From Astragalus membranaceus (Eukaryota; Streptophyta; Magnoliopsida; Fabales; Fabaceae): DNA of 64,000 nt. Below the pieces are notes generated by a model. It saw nothing but the letters and a program-made list of their open reading frames with translations, was not told the DNA's origin and searched no databases. Both the position numbers and the translations under genes were made by a program. This document shows, one piece after another, positions 35,111 through 47,975 of the stretch (positions are counted from its first letter, which is position 1; each line of letters begins with the position of its first letter). Location: the NCBI GenBank assembly GCA_039519185.1, contig CM076846.1:75496818-75560817 (forward strand), written 5' to 3'.

Positions 35111-35738
35111 CAGGTAAACAATCTTTTCCTCAATGGGAGTTGCCGGTATGTTGAGAAGACTAGAAAGGTCTCTAATGTATCGCCTAGTGAGGCAGGTAAA
35201 CAATACTCATGGCTAGGCAGAGTAAATACTACTTTTTTTTAACGTGAGAATAAATACTACATGGTTTTAGTTTATTAAGACCTTCGAGGTTAAGAAGGAG
35301 AAATCACCCCATAATGGGAGGGATAAGACTATAAAAACTTCAATGACCTATAGGCTATATGATTGATGTCTTTGGATAACGTGTGTTGAGTGTGCAGGTC
35401 AAAAATCTTGCGAGAATCGTGCTAATCGCAATAGAAAATCCATATAACCTTGCCAAGGAATACTAGAACGTTAAGCTTGTTTATCGTATTTTGGACAAGC
35501 CTGACAAATCATACAAGGATCCATGTGGTCGTACAAGTAGCTTCCCTACCCAGTATTGCATAAAGGAATGAAAAGAACCAGACTATAAAAACGAATGATT
35601 TCCAACTGACCAGCCAGAAGCAAAGTGTTATTTTTCTTTCTAAATTATGTACAAGGTTTTAGATTGATTACATCTAAAAAATTTCTCAATGAGATTTTAT
35701 TTATTGGAGTAGAAGGGGTACTCCAACCCAAAACAATA
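35111..35738. other. spacer between two retroelements
   Basis: It continues the sequence seen left of 15110. The word CAGGTAAACAAT occurs twice (35111 and 35193). A short minus-strand frame reads PCMICQACPKY, faintly like half of an integrase zinc finger, but this is too little to call. No gene is seen. Confidence 0.4.
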
Positions 35739-35882
35739 CAATTTAGTGCATTTTTTAGAGATACTTTTGGATCATTTTTAGAGAATTTATTATCAATTTT
35801 ATAAATTATTGATTTGATTTGCTCTTTGTTGTGCAGAAAAGAAGAAAAAGTGAAAATGAATAAAAGTCTAATTTAGAGCTTT

Positions 35883-35887
<5 letters not shown>

Positions 35888-35945
<58 letters not shown>
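35888..35945. repeat. (TA)n microsatellite in Athila-like 5' LTR
   Basis: About 28 TA units. The matching place in the 3' LTR (about 46588-46600) has only AATATATATCC, so the tract expanded in one LTR only. Confidence 0.95.
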
Positions 35946-35948
<3 letters not shown>

Positions 35949-36096
35949 TCGTCCGTCAAAACTCAAATAGAAAATGCACTACAAATGGCCCATGGCCTAA
36001 TTGAGAAGAAGCATACATGATGCAGCCCATTATCCATCATCCATCCCATTATTAGGAAGCTAGCACATGAGTTGAAAGGGAAGCCCAAAACAATTG

Positions 36097-39000
36097 GATT
36101 AGAAAGGAAATAGACAGGCTGTGGAAACAAGAAGAAATGTTCTGGGGCCAGAGATCTAGAGTTAAATGGTTGTCATTTGGGGACAAGAACTCCAAATTCT
36201 TCCATGCCTCTACTGTGCAAAGAAGAGAAAGAAATAGGCTTCACAGGCTAATGGATAAAGATGGTATTTGGGTGGAGGGCCAATCTAACATTATGAGGGC
36301 TGTTGTGGATTATTTTAGAGAGTTGTATTCTCATTCTGAAGCTTTTATTCACCCTGATTGTCTCCAAGTGGTGCCAACCTTGGTGACTAGTTCTGTGAAT
36401 GAAGCTCTAATGCTCCTATTGCTATTGGAGAGGTGGAAAAGGCTGTATTTGCAAGGGGGGGCTCAAAAATCTCCTGGTCCAGATGGCTTGAATGGTGACT
36501 TTTATCAGAAAAACTGGGAGATTATTAAGCTAGATGTTATTAATGCTGTTATGGAGTTTTTCAACACAGGTGTGATTGGAGAGGATGTGAATGACATTAT
36601 TGTAGCCCTAATCCCTAAAGTGCCTCATCCAGAATCTATTAGTCAGTCTAGACCTATAAGCTGCTGCAACTATGTCTACAAAATTATCTCAAAAATCTTT
36701 GTAACCAGACTTAAACCTCACCTGCAGAAGCTCATATCACCCCAGTAAAGTGCATTTGTGGGTGGAAGGCTAATTCAGGATAACCTAGTTGTGGCTCAAG
36801 AAGCCTTCCACTTTTTGAAGAAGAAAAACAGTGACAAAAATCATGGCTTTGCCATCAAATTGGATATGAACAAAGCTTATGACCGTGTTGATTGGACTTT
36901 TTTAAAGGAAACTCTCCTAGTTTATGGCTTTAGAGCTCACTGGGTCTCTCTTGTAATGTCTCTAGTGTCCTTTGTCAAGTATATCTACCAAATTAATGGA
37001 GCTAGAAGTCGTGTAGTCTCTCCTAGTTGGGGTCTTAGGCAGGGGGACCCTTTTTCCCTCCCCCGATCTTTTCATCTTAGTATTTGATGTCTTGTCTAGA
37101 CTTATCTCTAAAGCTTGTTCTGATGGAATGATTACTGGTCTTAATTTGGCTCCTGAAGCCCTCCCCTAACACACTTGTTTTTTTTTTGCAGATGATTCTC
37201 TTATCTTTGGTAGGGCTCACATTCAGGAGGTGTACCAAATAATGAGAATTATCAACCTATTCACTAGGGCTTCTGGCCAGAAGCTTAACTTGCAAAAGTC
37301 AAGCTTGATTTGTTGCAAAGGTGTATCTCCAGGTCTGAAGGGTTCTCTATCTGATATCTTTAGGATACCTCTTTGGGACTCCCCAGGCAAATACCTGGGG
37401 ATTCCTGCTGAGTGGGGGCATTCTAAAGGTCAAGATCTGAATTGAATTAAGGAACGGGTGTTCTCTAAGATGGAGGGTTAGAAGGAACAGTTTCTGTCTC
37501 AAGCGGGGAAGGAGGTGCTAATCAAGTCAGTTATCCAAGCCATCCCCTCCTATATCATGGCAATTGTGAGGCTGCCTAAGAATTTCTACTAATCGCTTAG
37601 CTCTTCCCTTGCTAACTTCTGGTGGAGTTCTAAAGTAAAAACCAGAGGGATCCATGGGAAAAACTGGCATTTATTGTGTTCTAGTAAGAATAAAGGAGGA
37701 ATGGGTTTCAAAGATTTTGCCCTACAGAACTCTGCTCTCCTCTCTAAGCAATCCTGGAGATGCTTACAAAGTCCTAACGAATACTGGGCTCAAATTCTTA
37801 GAGGGATATACTGTGGTAAAGAGAGTTTCTGGGAGGTTAAACCTAAGCAGGGTATTTCTTGGGCTTGGTGGAGTATCCTTCATGGAAGGGATATCATTAA
37901 GAGTAAGGGTTAGTGGAACAATGGGAATGGGGCTGACATCAGAATATCAGAGGATATTTAGCTAGATTCAGGGGAGAAGGCTCTAAAGAAACAGGGAAGT
38001 ACAGCTTCAGTAGTGCAAGATCTCATCAATTAAAGCTCGCACTCTTGGGACTTTACAGCTCTAGGTTCAGTTCTAGAACCTGCATCAGCAATTGAAGCAG
38101 TGAAGACTTCAATTGTGAAATCTAATGCCTTAGATAACCTATTTTGGCCTCTCCCTACTGAGGGAAACTATAATGTCAAATCTGGCTATGATTGGATTGT
38201 GGAATCTAACAACTCTCATCTAGCTAATTCCTCTACATCCTATGTTCACTCTGAGGAATCTTGGAAAGCAATTTGGAAGGCAAGTTCTCCTGAAAGAATT
38301 AAACAATTTGTTTGGAGAGTCAAGCACAATGCTCTGTCTACAAGAGCAAACTTGGTTAAAAAGAGAGTTGCTAATAACCCCCACTGCCCTATCTGTAGTC
38401 AAGAAGAGGAATCTATGGAACATCTATTTCTTCTTTGCCCTTGGACTACCCCCCCTTTGGTTTGGTCTCAAAATCTGCTCTGTTCCTACTGTCTACAATA
38501 CAAATACTATGCAAGAATGGCTTGATAATCTATTGGCTGCTAATCCTGGAGGTATCAACAATGGGGAGAATTTTTCTAAAGCTATGTTTGCTCTATGGGC
38601 AATCTGGAAAGCAAGGAACAACAAAATTTTTGAAGAGAAAAACCCAAACCCTAATGAGGTGTTATTCTCAGTAAACTCCTCTTTTGGTGAATTCCTAGCA
38701 TCTACTCTCAAGCCCAATCAATCAGATCCAGAACTAGATCGAAACAACAATCGGTTCTCTCTCAAATGGAGACCCCCACGAAGCTCATAGGTGAAAATCA
38801 ACTCTGATGCTCACTTTGACGTAAGCACGGGTCAAGGAAGGAGTGGAATAGTTTGCAGAAATGCTAAAGGAGGGATGATTATGGGTTGTACCTCATCGTT
38901 ATTTTCCATTAATGTCTTGACAGCTGAAGCTCTGGCCTTGAGGGAAGTCGTAACCCTAGCTGCTAGCCTCAACTTCCCTTCAGTGTTGGTGGAATCAGAT

Positions 39001-39537
39001 AGCTTGATCCTCGTGGAAACATGCAGAGGAAAATTCGTGAGAAGAGAGATCGAGCAGGTGGTAAACGACATTCATAGATTGAAAGAGCGTTTTACCTCTA
39101 TTGGGTTCCTGTGGACGATGCGCGAAGGCAATAAGGTGGCTGATTTAATCGCAAAGATGGGTGCAGCGGGTGATCTCCATGGAAGCTGGGTTCTTGATCC
39201 TCCAATGGCATTGAGAATGGAATTAATTGAAGATGCTCATATCGAAAGGGCATGAATCGCAGAAGAGTGAGAGTGAGTGATTGCTGAATTAGGGTTGGGG
39301 ATGGTAGCTGATCAGTGAAGTCTTTATTTCTTTGCTATTTTTGTGCAAGTGGTTAGTAGAAAGTAGTTGGAATTATTTGTGTGTCATGTAATGGGCTCAG
39401 GTTGTTTGTGTTTACTTTTAGGCCCATTATTTAGATTTTTGTATCTATGGATTTCGCCTTTGGGCTGTGTCTGTAACGTTTGGGGCCTAGCCCATCATTT
39501 TAAATGAAAGTATCCGTTTCAGTTGACCAAAAAAAAA
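36097..39537 (+). pseudogene. LINE (L1-type) ORF2, 5'-truncated and broken
   Basis: The reverse transcriptase and RNase H protein of a plant L1 retrotransposon. The endonuclease is missing through 5' truncation. Coding begins in the linker (KEIDRLWKQEEMFWGQRSR), then come RT with KSPGPDGLNGDF, LDMNKAYDRVDW, GLRQGDP and the catalytic FFADDSL (about 37178-37198), a zf-RVT domain (CPICSQEEESMEHLFLLC, about 38382-38436) and RNase H (38791-39255) with D-E-D-D positions in NSDA, TAEALAL, VESDS and VADLIA. In-frame stops lie at 36746, 37443 and others, with frameshifts near 37060, 37650 and 38440. A 3' UTR and a 9-A tail end it at 39537. It inserted into the Athila-like 5' LTR: compared with the other LTR about 19 bp of target are missing and no duplication is seen. 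Confidence 0.92.
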
Positions 39538-40545
39538 CAAACTTGGGGAAAAGGAATTGATGCACGAAACCCAATGTTTGGCTTTTAAAAGAAGTTAATA
39601 ACGTGAATAACAAAAGGGAACCGTACATACACAACACAAAAAGGTAGCCGCATTATTATTGGATGAAGCAATAACACAAACAACACGCGGACGCCGAAGT
39701 GAGAGTTGGAGAATTTGGGTACCGTTCTTGACACTGTAAGAGAGCTTTGGAGCAGAAAAAGGAGACAGAGGACTCAGAATAAGAATTTTTCAAATTTTTG
39801 GGTTATTTTTATCTCTGTAATTCATGTCTCTAATTTCTAACTTATTGTTGTTTATGACTTTGGATAGCTAAATCCTCTTCTAGGGTCTTAGGCGGCTCTT
39901 GCATGATTAGAGACCTTTTTATGTTCTAATTTTGGGTTTGAATTCCTATTTTTATTTCAATTAATATTGTCCTATTAATTTAATCACGTTCTTAGGATTG
40001 ATCACCCTTTGCATGTTCATAATCAATTAGTTGATTAGGGACCGTACTGCAATTAGTTGGTGGACCTATAGGATAATTGGGGCTATAATTAATGCATGAC
40101 CAAACTTTAATTTAGTCTTCCAATCATTCAACATTTTTGCTCTTTATGTTTTTCTTGAATTTAAATTCTTGCATGACCAAATAAGGGTAATTTAGGAAAA
40201 AGAATATTAATCGCGATTGACCAAACGTATTAATACCTTTAGTAAAGGGATTGATAATTAAATAAAATAAAGGAATTCAGGTAGAATTAAACATAGGGGA
40301 ATCGAAGCTTGAGGGTGAAACTGTGACCCCCTCTCTCCATTATATAAACTTTGCATTTTAATTCTTGCTATTTATTTCTTTTTATTTGTTTCTATAACTC
40401 TCAAATTATTTGTTCGTCTAAACAATATATGATCTTGACTAGTTTGGTACTTGTTAATTAATCTCTGTGGATACAATAATCTTTTATACTACTCCTGCGA
40501 AAGAGTACACTTGCTCTAAGTGTGTTTTTGACACAACAAGTGTTT

Positions 40546-40563
40546 GGCGCCGTTGCCGGGGAT
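40546..40563 (+). promoter_or_regulatory. tRNA-Asp primer binding site
   Basis: TGGCGCCGTTGCCGGGGA, six bases after the LTR end. It is complementary to the conserved 3' end of plant tRNA-Asp. Confidence 0.9.
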
Positions 40564-40736
40564 TAATTTATCAATATTAAACGAAAAATATTTTTATTTC
40601 TTTAGACATTTTTTTTGCTTTAGTTTTAATTTTGTTTTTTTATTTATCTTATTAAAAAAAATACTGAAAAAAGTTACTAATACTTTTTCAAGAGACCGTT
40701 GCAGTTCACATTGTTTTACAGAGAAAAGCCTAAACC

Positions 40737-41525
40737 ATGGTTAAAACTCTTGGAGATTACATTAGAGAGGCACAAGCACAAAAGAAATTTGAGATGTCAT
40801 CTTGGTATATGCCTCAATGCCAAATCACAATTTCTCCTCCTCCTTATGATCCTTATTCGGACTATTGGGATGACTATGGGCCACCTCCTTATTTCTCCAA
40901 CTGGGATGATTATAAGCCACTACATGTGCAAGGGCAAGAAGAGGAGATACCAGACAACAATGATGTATTTGAGCAGATAAACGCAAAGTTTGACCACATG
41001 GAGGACCAACTTGGAGTCATGAGTGGTCAACTATCAAGAATCATTGCTTTGTTATCTCGAGAGGCCCAAGAAACTCCTTATTCACAAACTAGGCAATACA
41101 AAGATAATATTCTTAGTAGTGATGAAGAGTTCTCCGGAGAAGATAATCAAGAGGAAGAAGCTCTCAAAAAAAATGAAGAGATTCCTACTGATGGGAGTCA
41201 AATCAAAATGATGACTCCTATTGAAAGGAGTCAAATTGAAACCATAGATTTCATTGATGAGAGCATTTGTGAGGAAAATGAGAAAGAGGAGAAACCCCAA
41301 ATTTTTGGGCAAATTGTTTTAACCATTGGTGATGCCGCCATTAACCATGTGGTTGAAACTAACATTTCTCGTGATTTAAAGATGCAGGACCTTTTGGAAA
41401 AAATTCTTATTTTGCAGGATCCTAGCATAGTGGTGGGTGGAGATACAATCAAAATATTACCATCATTTGAGGTTCATCCACCATGTGGAAAAAGAAAGAA
41501 CAATGTAAACCACATGGTAAGCTAA
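40737..41525 (+). CDS. ORF of the Athila-like derivative, function unknown
   Basis: A 262-codon open frame starting 173 bp after the primer site. It starts MVKTLGDYIREAQAQ, has a Pro/Tyr/Asp-rich part near residues 38-62 (YDPYSDYWDDYGPPPYF), a short helix that may coil (NAKFDHMEDQLGVMSGQLSR, about 82-101), and a long Glu-rich, low-complexity middle. No zinc knuckle, protease or polymerase motif is seen. It may be a fusion of the end regions of gag and pol left by internal deletion: the sequence straight after it (GGCTCACGACGTTAAAAAAG, GGAGGCAACC) is typical of the region after Athila-type pol. Whether it is expressed is unknown. Confidence 0.55.
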   Translation: MVKTLGDYIREAQAQKKFEMSSWYMPQCQITISPPPYDPYSDYWDDYGPPPYFSNWDDYKPLHVQGQEEEIPDNNDVFEQINAKFDHMEDQLGVMSGQLSRIIALLSREAQETPYSQTRQYKDNILSSDEEFSGEDNQEEEALKKNEEIPTDGSQIKMMTPIERSQIETIDFIDESICEENEKEEKPQIFGQIVLTIGDAAINHVVETNISRDLKMQDLLEKILILQDPSIVVGGDTIKILPSFEVHPPCGKRKNNVNHMVS

Positions 41526-42859
41526 GAAGGTGCACTGCGTTAGATGTTAAATTTTCTCTTGGAAAGGTACCTGATTAAGCACTAACTATCGTCAGGCTCA
41601 CGACGTTAAAAAAGCGCTTCGCAGGAGGCAACCTGTGTTTATTTTCTGTTATTTTTGTTTTGTTTTGTTATGTTTTTAGGAATAAGCTCAAACTGCAAGC
41701 TCTCTCTGAAAAGTCTCTCTTACTCTCTCTCATTTATTTCTTTTTGTCTCTATTTAAAGATTTTGCATTTAGGACCATGCTTCATGTTAGTGTGGGGGAG
41801 GATATTATATCTTGTCACTTGATCTCTATTAATTCACTTACCCACTACATAGGTTGATAGCATTTTTTTCCGGCTTGTATTGAATGAATTATGCTTAAAG
41901 TTGGAAAAAATAGAGATTTTGCCTTTAGGGGATTCCATAATTAATTTACTTGACAGACATGTGCTTAATTGACTGTGAGGATGTCCTTAGGAAGCTGATA
42001 GCATTTGTGCCTATTGAGTACTTTTTGTGAATTAGCTTCTAAATGTGAGATTTGAGCATTCAAGGGGATTGATACTGAATCATAAATTTTTACCCCTTCT
42101 CTTTGTATGAGTGTGCTTCTCAATTTGCTATATTCTAGAATTTGTCTTTTGACCATTTCAAGGCAAAAATTTATTTGCATGATGTAAAAAGGTTTGGGGA
42201 ATTTAGGTATTTTCCTGGCCTTAGAGTTGTTTGTTGAAATTATCCATTAGTTGCCCCCTTTGAGCCTATTTGTTATATATTTCTTTGGTACCTTGATATA
42301 ATTTTTGTTTCTTTTTTTTTGTGGTAACCATTTGAAATTAAATGTGGAGCGACTATTGAAAATTACAATTTCGTCCTATATTTTAGTTGTCTATCTTGTT
42401 AGGACTGAAAAAAATAGGAGTGACCCATGTGCTTACAAGTGTCTTTTCCTATGAATGAAATAAAATAGGAGTGACTCATGTTCTTACCTTTTCCTCCTAA
42501 GAAAAATATAAAAAAAAAGTGAAAAAAAAATCAAGAAGGAGGATAATGCAAATAAAAAAAATGAAAGAATCTACCCAAGAGAAAAGGCAAATGAAAAAAA
42601 AAAGAGTAAAAGGTGAAGAACGAAGTGAAATCAACTTGGAGTTTGGAAAAAATTTTGTAAAATAGATAGGAGCTTCATATTTGGTTTAAAAGGTTACTAT
42701 TCATCTCTTGTTTTTAGCCCTTTGATTATCCCTCCCTTCTTATTTCCTACCCTGCTTGAAATCACCATGGCCCCATTACAACCCATAACGCCCCATCTTT
42801 TGCATGCATGTGGGCTATTTAGTGGAGATTTGGTGAAATTACAAGCATATGGTAATGTG
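41526..42859 (+). other. 3' untranslated part of Athila-like element
   Basis: No gene is seen. It has a first purine tract (AGTGTGGGGGAGGA, about 41789), A-rich runs with AAAAAAAGTGAAAAAAA (42500-42610), and ends at the solo LTR insertion (ATGTG). Confidence 0.6.
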
Positions 42860-45800
42860 TGTGACACCCTTTACCCCGAATGTAATTATAAAAGAAAGAG
42901 TACGAAAAACGAGTAAATTTCCTTTTTAGATAAAACTAACAATTCTTTTTTTTTTTTGAAATGGTTTTCGCAAGTAAAAGATGTCGTCCAACTCTTTAAA
43001 TCATATATAAACGATCATAATAATATTAAAGAATAAGGCGATAAAACATTTCTGTTAATACAATAATAAAATGACTTGAAATATAACATTGAAAATACAA
43101 CCCCAAATCCCGATGTCACCTAATCAGAGCAATTAACCTTTAATCCAATAAACTAAAAGTAGTGTGACATCAACGTGTAGAATCAAATCTCTCCCACTGC
43201 ACGATCGTAGAAAGTCACTCCAACGACACCTGGAACTCAATCTAAAAAAAGGTGCACGGGTGAGAAAGAGCGTCCAAACCATATAAGGAATATAAGACCG
43301 AAACCAAAACAGCAAGACTACCACAAACAAGGAAACCATCAACAATAGTGGATGCAAGTTTCATAACACGAATGCACAAACAATCCTTAACTAATCTTCA
43401 TCTACTCCTAGTGTCACGACCTCCCGTACGATCCTAGGACTAGAAGCAGCAGCAACAACAATAACAACAACAACACTAATAGGATCAGGACACCTTGCCA
43501 GATACTGCCTTACAATCATCATCAACAACAATAATAGGACCGGGATACCTTGCCCGAACGGGATACCTTGCTCGATAATGCCCTACGACGACAACAACAA
43601 TAGGACCAGGATACCTTGCCTGAACGGGATACCTTGCCCGATAACGCCCTACGACGAACAACAATAGGACCGAGATACCTTGCCCGAACGGGATACCTTG
43701 CCCGATAATGCCCTACAAGAAAACAACAGGACCGTAATAGCACGAATGGGATACCTTGCCCGATAATGCCCTAAAGAACACCCAAGAGGACGGTGAGGAC
43801 CGAGATACCTTGCTCGAATGGGATACCTTGCCCGATAATTCCCTACTAACAACGACGATGACGACCACAACAATAACAAGATGGACACACAATGGACCTA
43901 ACCAGACGCGATATCGCACCACGACAACAACAACGACAACGAGAACGACGATGACAACAACAACAATAACAACAACAACAATACCTATCATCATCACCAT
44001 CCTTTGAGGTACGACTCGCCCATACTGCGATGAGTCCTTACCCATACTGCGACAAGGTTCCTCCTACAACTTAAATTACTAAGGTACGGCTCGCCCATAC
44101 TGCGGCGAGTCCTTGCCCATACTGCGACAAGGTTCCTTAAACATCATCATCAACTTCCCTAAGAACTCCTAAGTCCAAGGGTACCATCAACAACTAGGGG
44201 TCATTTAATCATCATCTCGGGTATCATCATACAACTAGGGGGTCACTATAGTCATCATCTCTGGTCATAACTATTACCCACGTCCCCGCTAATTCTATAT
44301 AATAACGTCATCCTTATATTCATTAGCACAATAGACATTGACTCATCCTATAACTTTTATAATTAACTCGTCCTTCTCATTTTTAATTAAGGGTAATGCT
44401 CAAGTCATATAGGCTTATTAATTCATTCTAATTATTTCGTTCTTACACTTATATCACCCTCACTGTCAACTCAATCCTTCACCTTAGTAACTTGTGAGTC
44501 ATTCAAATCAAGTAACACCAATCGACATACAATTGCTTACCCACACTATATTAATTTCCTAAACTCGCCATACTAGCTATAGTCATCCCTATCATAATTA
44601 AATCACACTCATCCAAATCATTAAGTTACAGTCATCCAAACCAAATAATTTACAGACACTTACATCATTTACAATCTTCCATAACAATTAGAGTTATTCG
44701 AATTGAATTATATTTACAGTCATCCATAATAATTACAGTTATCCAAATTGAATAAATCGAATAAATGAATACATTAAATAAATACAAACAAAAATAGGAA
44801 TAGCGATAATCAATAATATTCTAGTCCTATCCCATATTCCCCATATAGAAAAGAAACCCTTTCCCCCCGTACCTGACATCGAAGTGTATTCCGATGGCGA
44901 ATCGATGAAGACAAATCACAGTTTCACGAGCGTGCAATTTAACTCCAGCAGGACATTGTTTGACTCGAATGCATACAATTACGCAACAACCACAAGGACA
45001 GTCCAAAAGTCATACCGGAAACATAGTGGCGACGTTGGCGATCAAACAACAAGCGGTGAGGACTTAATATGTGATGGAACCAATTGACAGGATATGGCCC
45101 GAGATGAAATTAAAATGTAATAGCTTCACAGTTTGATGATACACCAAGTTTCATTGATCTCAAGTTCCATACTCTAAAACGATCGATTCCAAGCATCAAC
45201 AGAGAGGGGAGGCTGATCGCAGAGCTCACCATAGCGGGGTGGCGGCGACTTCATGGTGGGGCTCATGATATGGTCTGAACTCGCATCCAGGGGTCAAGAA
45301 ATCATGTATCAGGCGAGTATGGTTCTGTGGGGATGGTGTTTGGAGGGGACGACGTGGCTAAGGAGGCCAATCGCAACCGGGACAGCTTCCCGTGGCGGCC
45401 ATGGAATCTCACGCTTGAGGGAGGCGGTTGGAACATGTGATAGAGGTTGAAATCAGTTGAACGGAGGCCGGAATTGAACTCAGAGCGCGATTTCGAGTGG
45501 GTAGGTGGAGTTTGAGCGCCGGCCGTGGAGGGAGCAGTGAGAACGCGATTGAGGAAGAAGGAGGTTAGGGTTTTGCGAGTTGCAGGCCAGTGGAAGAAGA
45601 AGAAGACTGAATCTGGTCGGGTTGGGTCAGGATCCAGTGGGCTTCACGTTTTAGGCTCTGTTATTCGGTGGGCTGGAGCGGTTTCCTTAAGGGAGGGGTG
45701 CGGCTAGCTGAAAATAGGGGGTTGTGCAATTAAAAACGTGGCTATACTTAAAAAAGATCCAAAATCCATTTTAATTCATTTTTAAAGCCCAATTTAACTA

Positions 45801-46149
45801 CAACTATTATTTTAACATCTCAATAGGCCAAAATAATTTTTTAAATAAATAACATCTCAAATACTAATAACTTATAAAATAAAATAATTAACTAAAACAT
45901 TAGTGTTTCAAATATGAATATTCTATAAACACCACAATTAAATACTAACAATAAAATAGTACCAAAGTAGTATAAAAATACAGTTTAATATCATTTCAAC
46001 ACGTTTTCATAATTCTAATATGTATACAAATATAAAATCACTTAAAATATATAATTACTAAGACAAAAGACACACAGTATATCACAAAGATTACTATTAT
46101 ATTCATACATATACACAAAACGTACTAATACGAAAATCAGGCTGTTACA
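42860..46149 (-). mobile_element. solo Ty3/gypsy LTR, 3290 bp, TSD ATGTG
   Basis: The plus strand begins TGTGACACCC and ends GGCTGTTACA; read on the minus strand it is TGTAACAGCC...GGGTGTCACA. A perfect 5-bp duplication ATGTG flanks it (42855-42859 and 46150-46154). There is no primer site, polypurine tract or internal region, so it is a solo LTR. The minus strand from about 45720 down reads like a leader (AACCCTAACCTCC), supporting minus orientation. Inside are tandem repeats (43540-44140) and a CAA/CGA-rich run (43850-43985). The GC-rich patch at 45240-45710 gives chance ORFs only. Confidence 0.92.
43540..43850 (-). repeat. tandem repeats of GGGATACCTTGCCCG
   Basis: At least nine copies of GATACCTTGCYCGA separated by TAATGCCCTAC and ACAACAATAGGACC, in units of about 62-75 bp. 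A separate repeat follows at about 44009-44135 (CTCGCCCATACTGCG and CCTTACCCATACTGCG, each twice). Confidence 0.9.
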
Positions 46150-46424
46150 ATGTGCATTTTGTTGAAACTTGAGTGTATATTTTTCTCCTAAACACTTGGA
46201 GAGAATGTGAGACAGTGCCATTTTCACATAAATGTATTTTCCAAGTACATGGGCCTCTAATTGGGTAACCTTTTGAAACCTCATATGTGCTATATTGTCT
46301 ATTGTCTGTTATTGTGCTTCTAATTTTGGGTCCCTTATTTGTCTGTCTCTATCATTTATTTGAAAAATTCTATTGAGCCAAAAAATTTGCTTAAGGACAA
46401 CCAAAAGTTAAGTGTGGGGGAGTT
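46150..46424 (+). other. end of Athila-like body with polypurine tract
   Basis: The element resumes after the solo LTR. AAGTGTGGGGGAGT at 46411-46424 directly precedes the 3' LTR start TGATAAACTC. Confidence 0.75.
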
Positions 46425-47689
46425 GATAAACTCCAATTTAGTGCATTTTTTTAGAGATACTTTTGGATAATTTTTAGAGAACTTATTATCAATTAAATAA
46501 ATTATTGATTTGATTTGCTCTTTATTGTGCAGAAAAGAAAAAAATGTGAAAAAGAATAAAAGTCTAATTTGGAGCTTTTATAAAAATATAAATATATATC
46601 CGTCAAAACTCAAATAGAAAATGAGTTGAAAAGGGAAGCCCATTATCCATCATCCAGCCCATTATTAGGAAAGCTAGCACGTGAGTGGAAAGGGAAGCCC
46701 ACAACAATTGAGATCAGGGACGTGATCAACAAACATGGGGAAAAGGAATTGATGCACAAAACCCTATGTTTGGCTTTTAAAAGAAGTTAATAACGTGAAT
46801 AACAAAAGGGGGCCGTAACAAAAAGGTAGCCGCATTATTATTGGATGAAGCAATAACGCACACAACACGCGGACGCCAGAGTGAGAGTTGGAGAATTTGG
46901 GTACCGTTCTAGACACCGTAAGAGAGCTTTGTAGCAGAAAAATGAGACAGAAGACTGAGAATAAGAATTTCTCTAATTTCCGGGTTATTTTTATCTTCAT
47001 GACTCTAATTTCTATTTTATTGTTGTTTATGACTTTGGATTGATAAATCATCTTCTAGGGTCTTACGTAGATTTTTCATGATTTGAGACCTTTTTATGTT
47101 CTAATTTCTGGTTTGAATTCCTATTTTTATTTCAATTAATATTGTCTTATTAATTTAATCACGTTATTAGGATTGATCTTCCTTTGCATGTTTCAAATCA
47201 ATTAGTTGATCAGCGACCGTACTGCAATTAGTTGGTAGACCTATAGGATAATTGGGGCTATAATTAATGCATGACCAAACTTTATTTTAGTCTTCCAATC
47301 ATTCAATCTTTTTGCACTTTATTCTTTTCTTGAATTTAAATTTTTGCACGACCAAACAAGGGTTAATTTAGGAAAAAGAATATTAATCGCGAATGACCAA
47401 ACATATTAATAGCTTTAGTAAAGGGATTGATAATTAAATAAAATAAAGGAATTCAGGTAGAATTAGACATAGGGGAATCAAAGCTTGCAAGTGAAACCAT
47501 GAACCTAGACCTCTCTCCATTATATGAAATTTTCATTTTAATTCTTGCTATTTATTTCTTTTTATTTCTTTCCATAACAATCAAATTATTTGTTCGTCTA
47601 AACAATATATGATCTTGACTAGTTTGGTACTTGTTAATTAATCTCTGTGGATATGATAATCTTTTATACACTAGTGCAAATTTGACAAT

Positions 47690-47975
47690 AAAAAGCACCA
47701 TTTAGCATCGGTTGTTTAAACACCCGATGCTAAATGTAGATGCGGTGGCAATTTTGCAATTAAAGTGAAGTTTTCACTTTTCGCGCCTACATTTAACATC
47801 AGTTGTTTAAACAATCGATGTTAAAAGTGTGTGCGTGATACTTTTAGTATCGATTGTTTAAATAACCGATGCTAAAAGTATATGTGTGAGACATTTAGCA
47901 TCGAATGTTTAAAGAACAGAAGTTAAAAGTGAACATTTAGCATCGGTTGTTAAAACATCCAATGCTAAAAGTCTG
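47690..47975. repeat. CACTA left subterminal repeats
   Basis: About eight copies in alternating orientation of TTTAGCATCGGTTGTTTAAA / CCGATGCTAAATG. Neighbouring copies can fold into hairpins. Such arrays bind transposase in studied CACTA elements. Confidence 0.9.

Larger units (their letters stand above)
35739..40539 (+). mobile_element. Athila-like 5' LTR, split by a LINE
   Basis: LTR sequence at 35739-36096 and 39538-40539 matches 46436-46710 and 46725-47668 plus 53697-53750. Its first bases (TGATAAACTC in the 3' LTR) are absent or altered, so the left edge is approximate. It contains a long (TA)n tract. Confidence 0.75.

Noticed and set aside
35400..35560. Integrase zinc finger on the minus strand
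   Set aside because: Only a CxxC-like PCMICQACPKY stretch is seen; no His pair and no continuation.
43756..44007. Thr-rich 83-aa ORF and its Val-rich opposite frame
   Set aside because: Products of CAA/CGA trinucleotide runs in the solo LTR.
45253..45707. 65- and 60-aa ORFs in a GC-rich patch
   Set aside because: The patch looks like the transcribed leader of the LTR on the minus strand; the plus-strand frames show no family resemblance.
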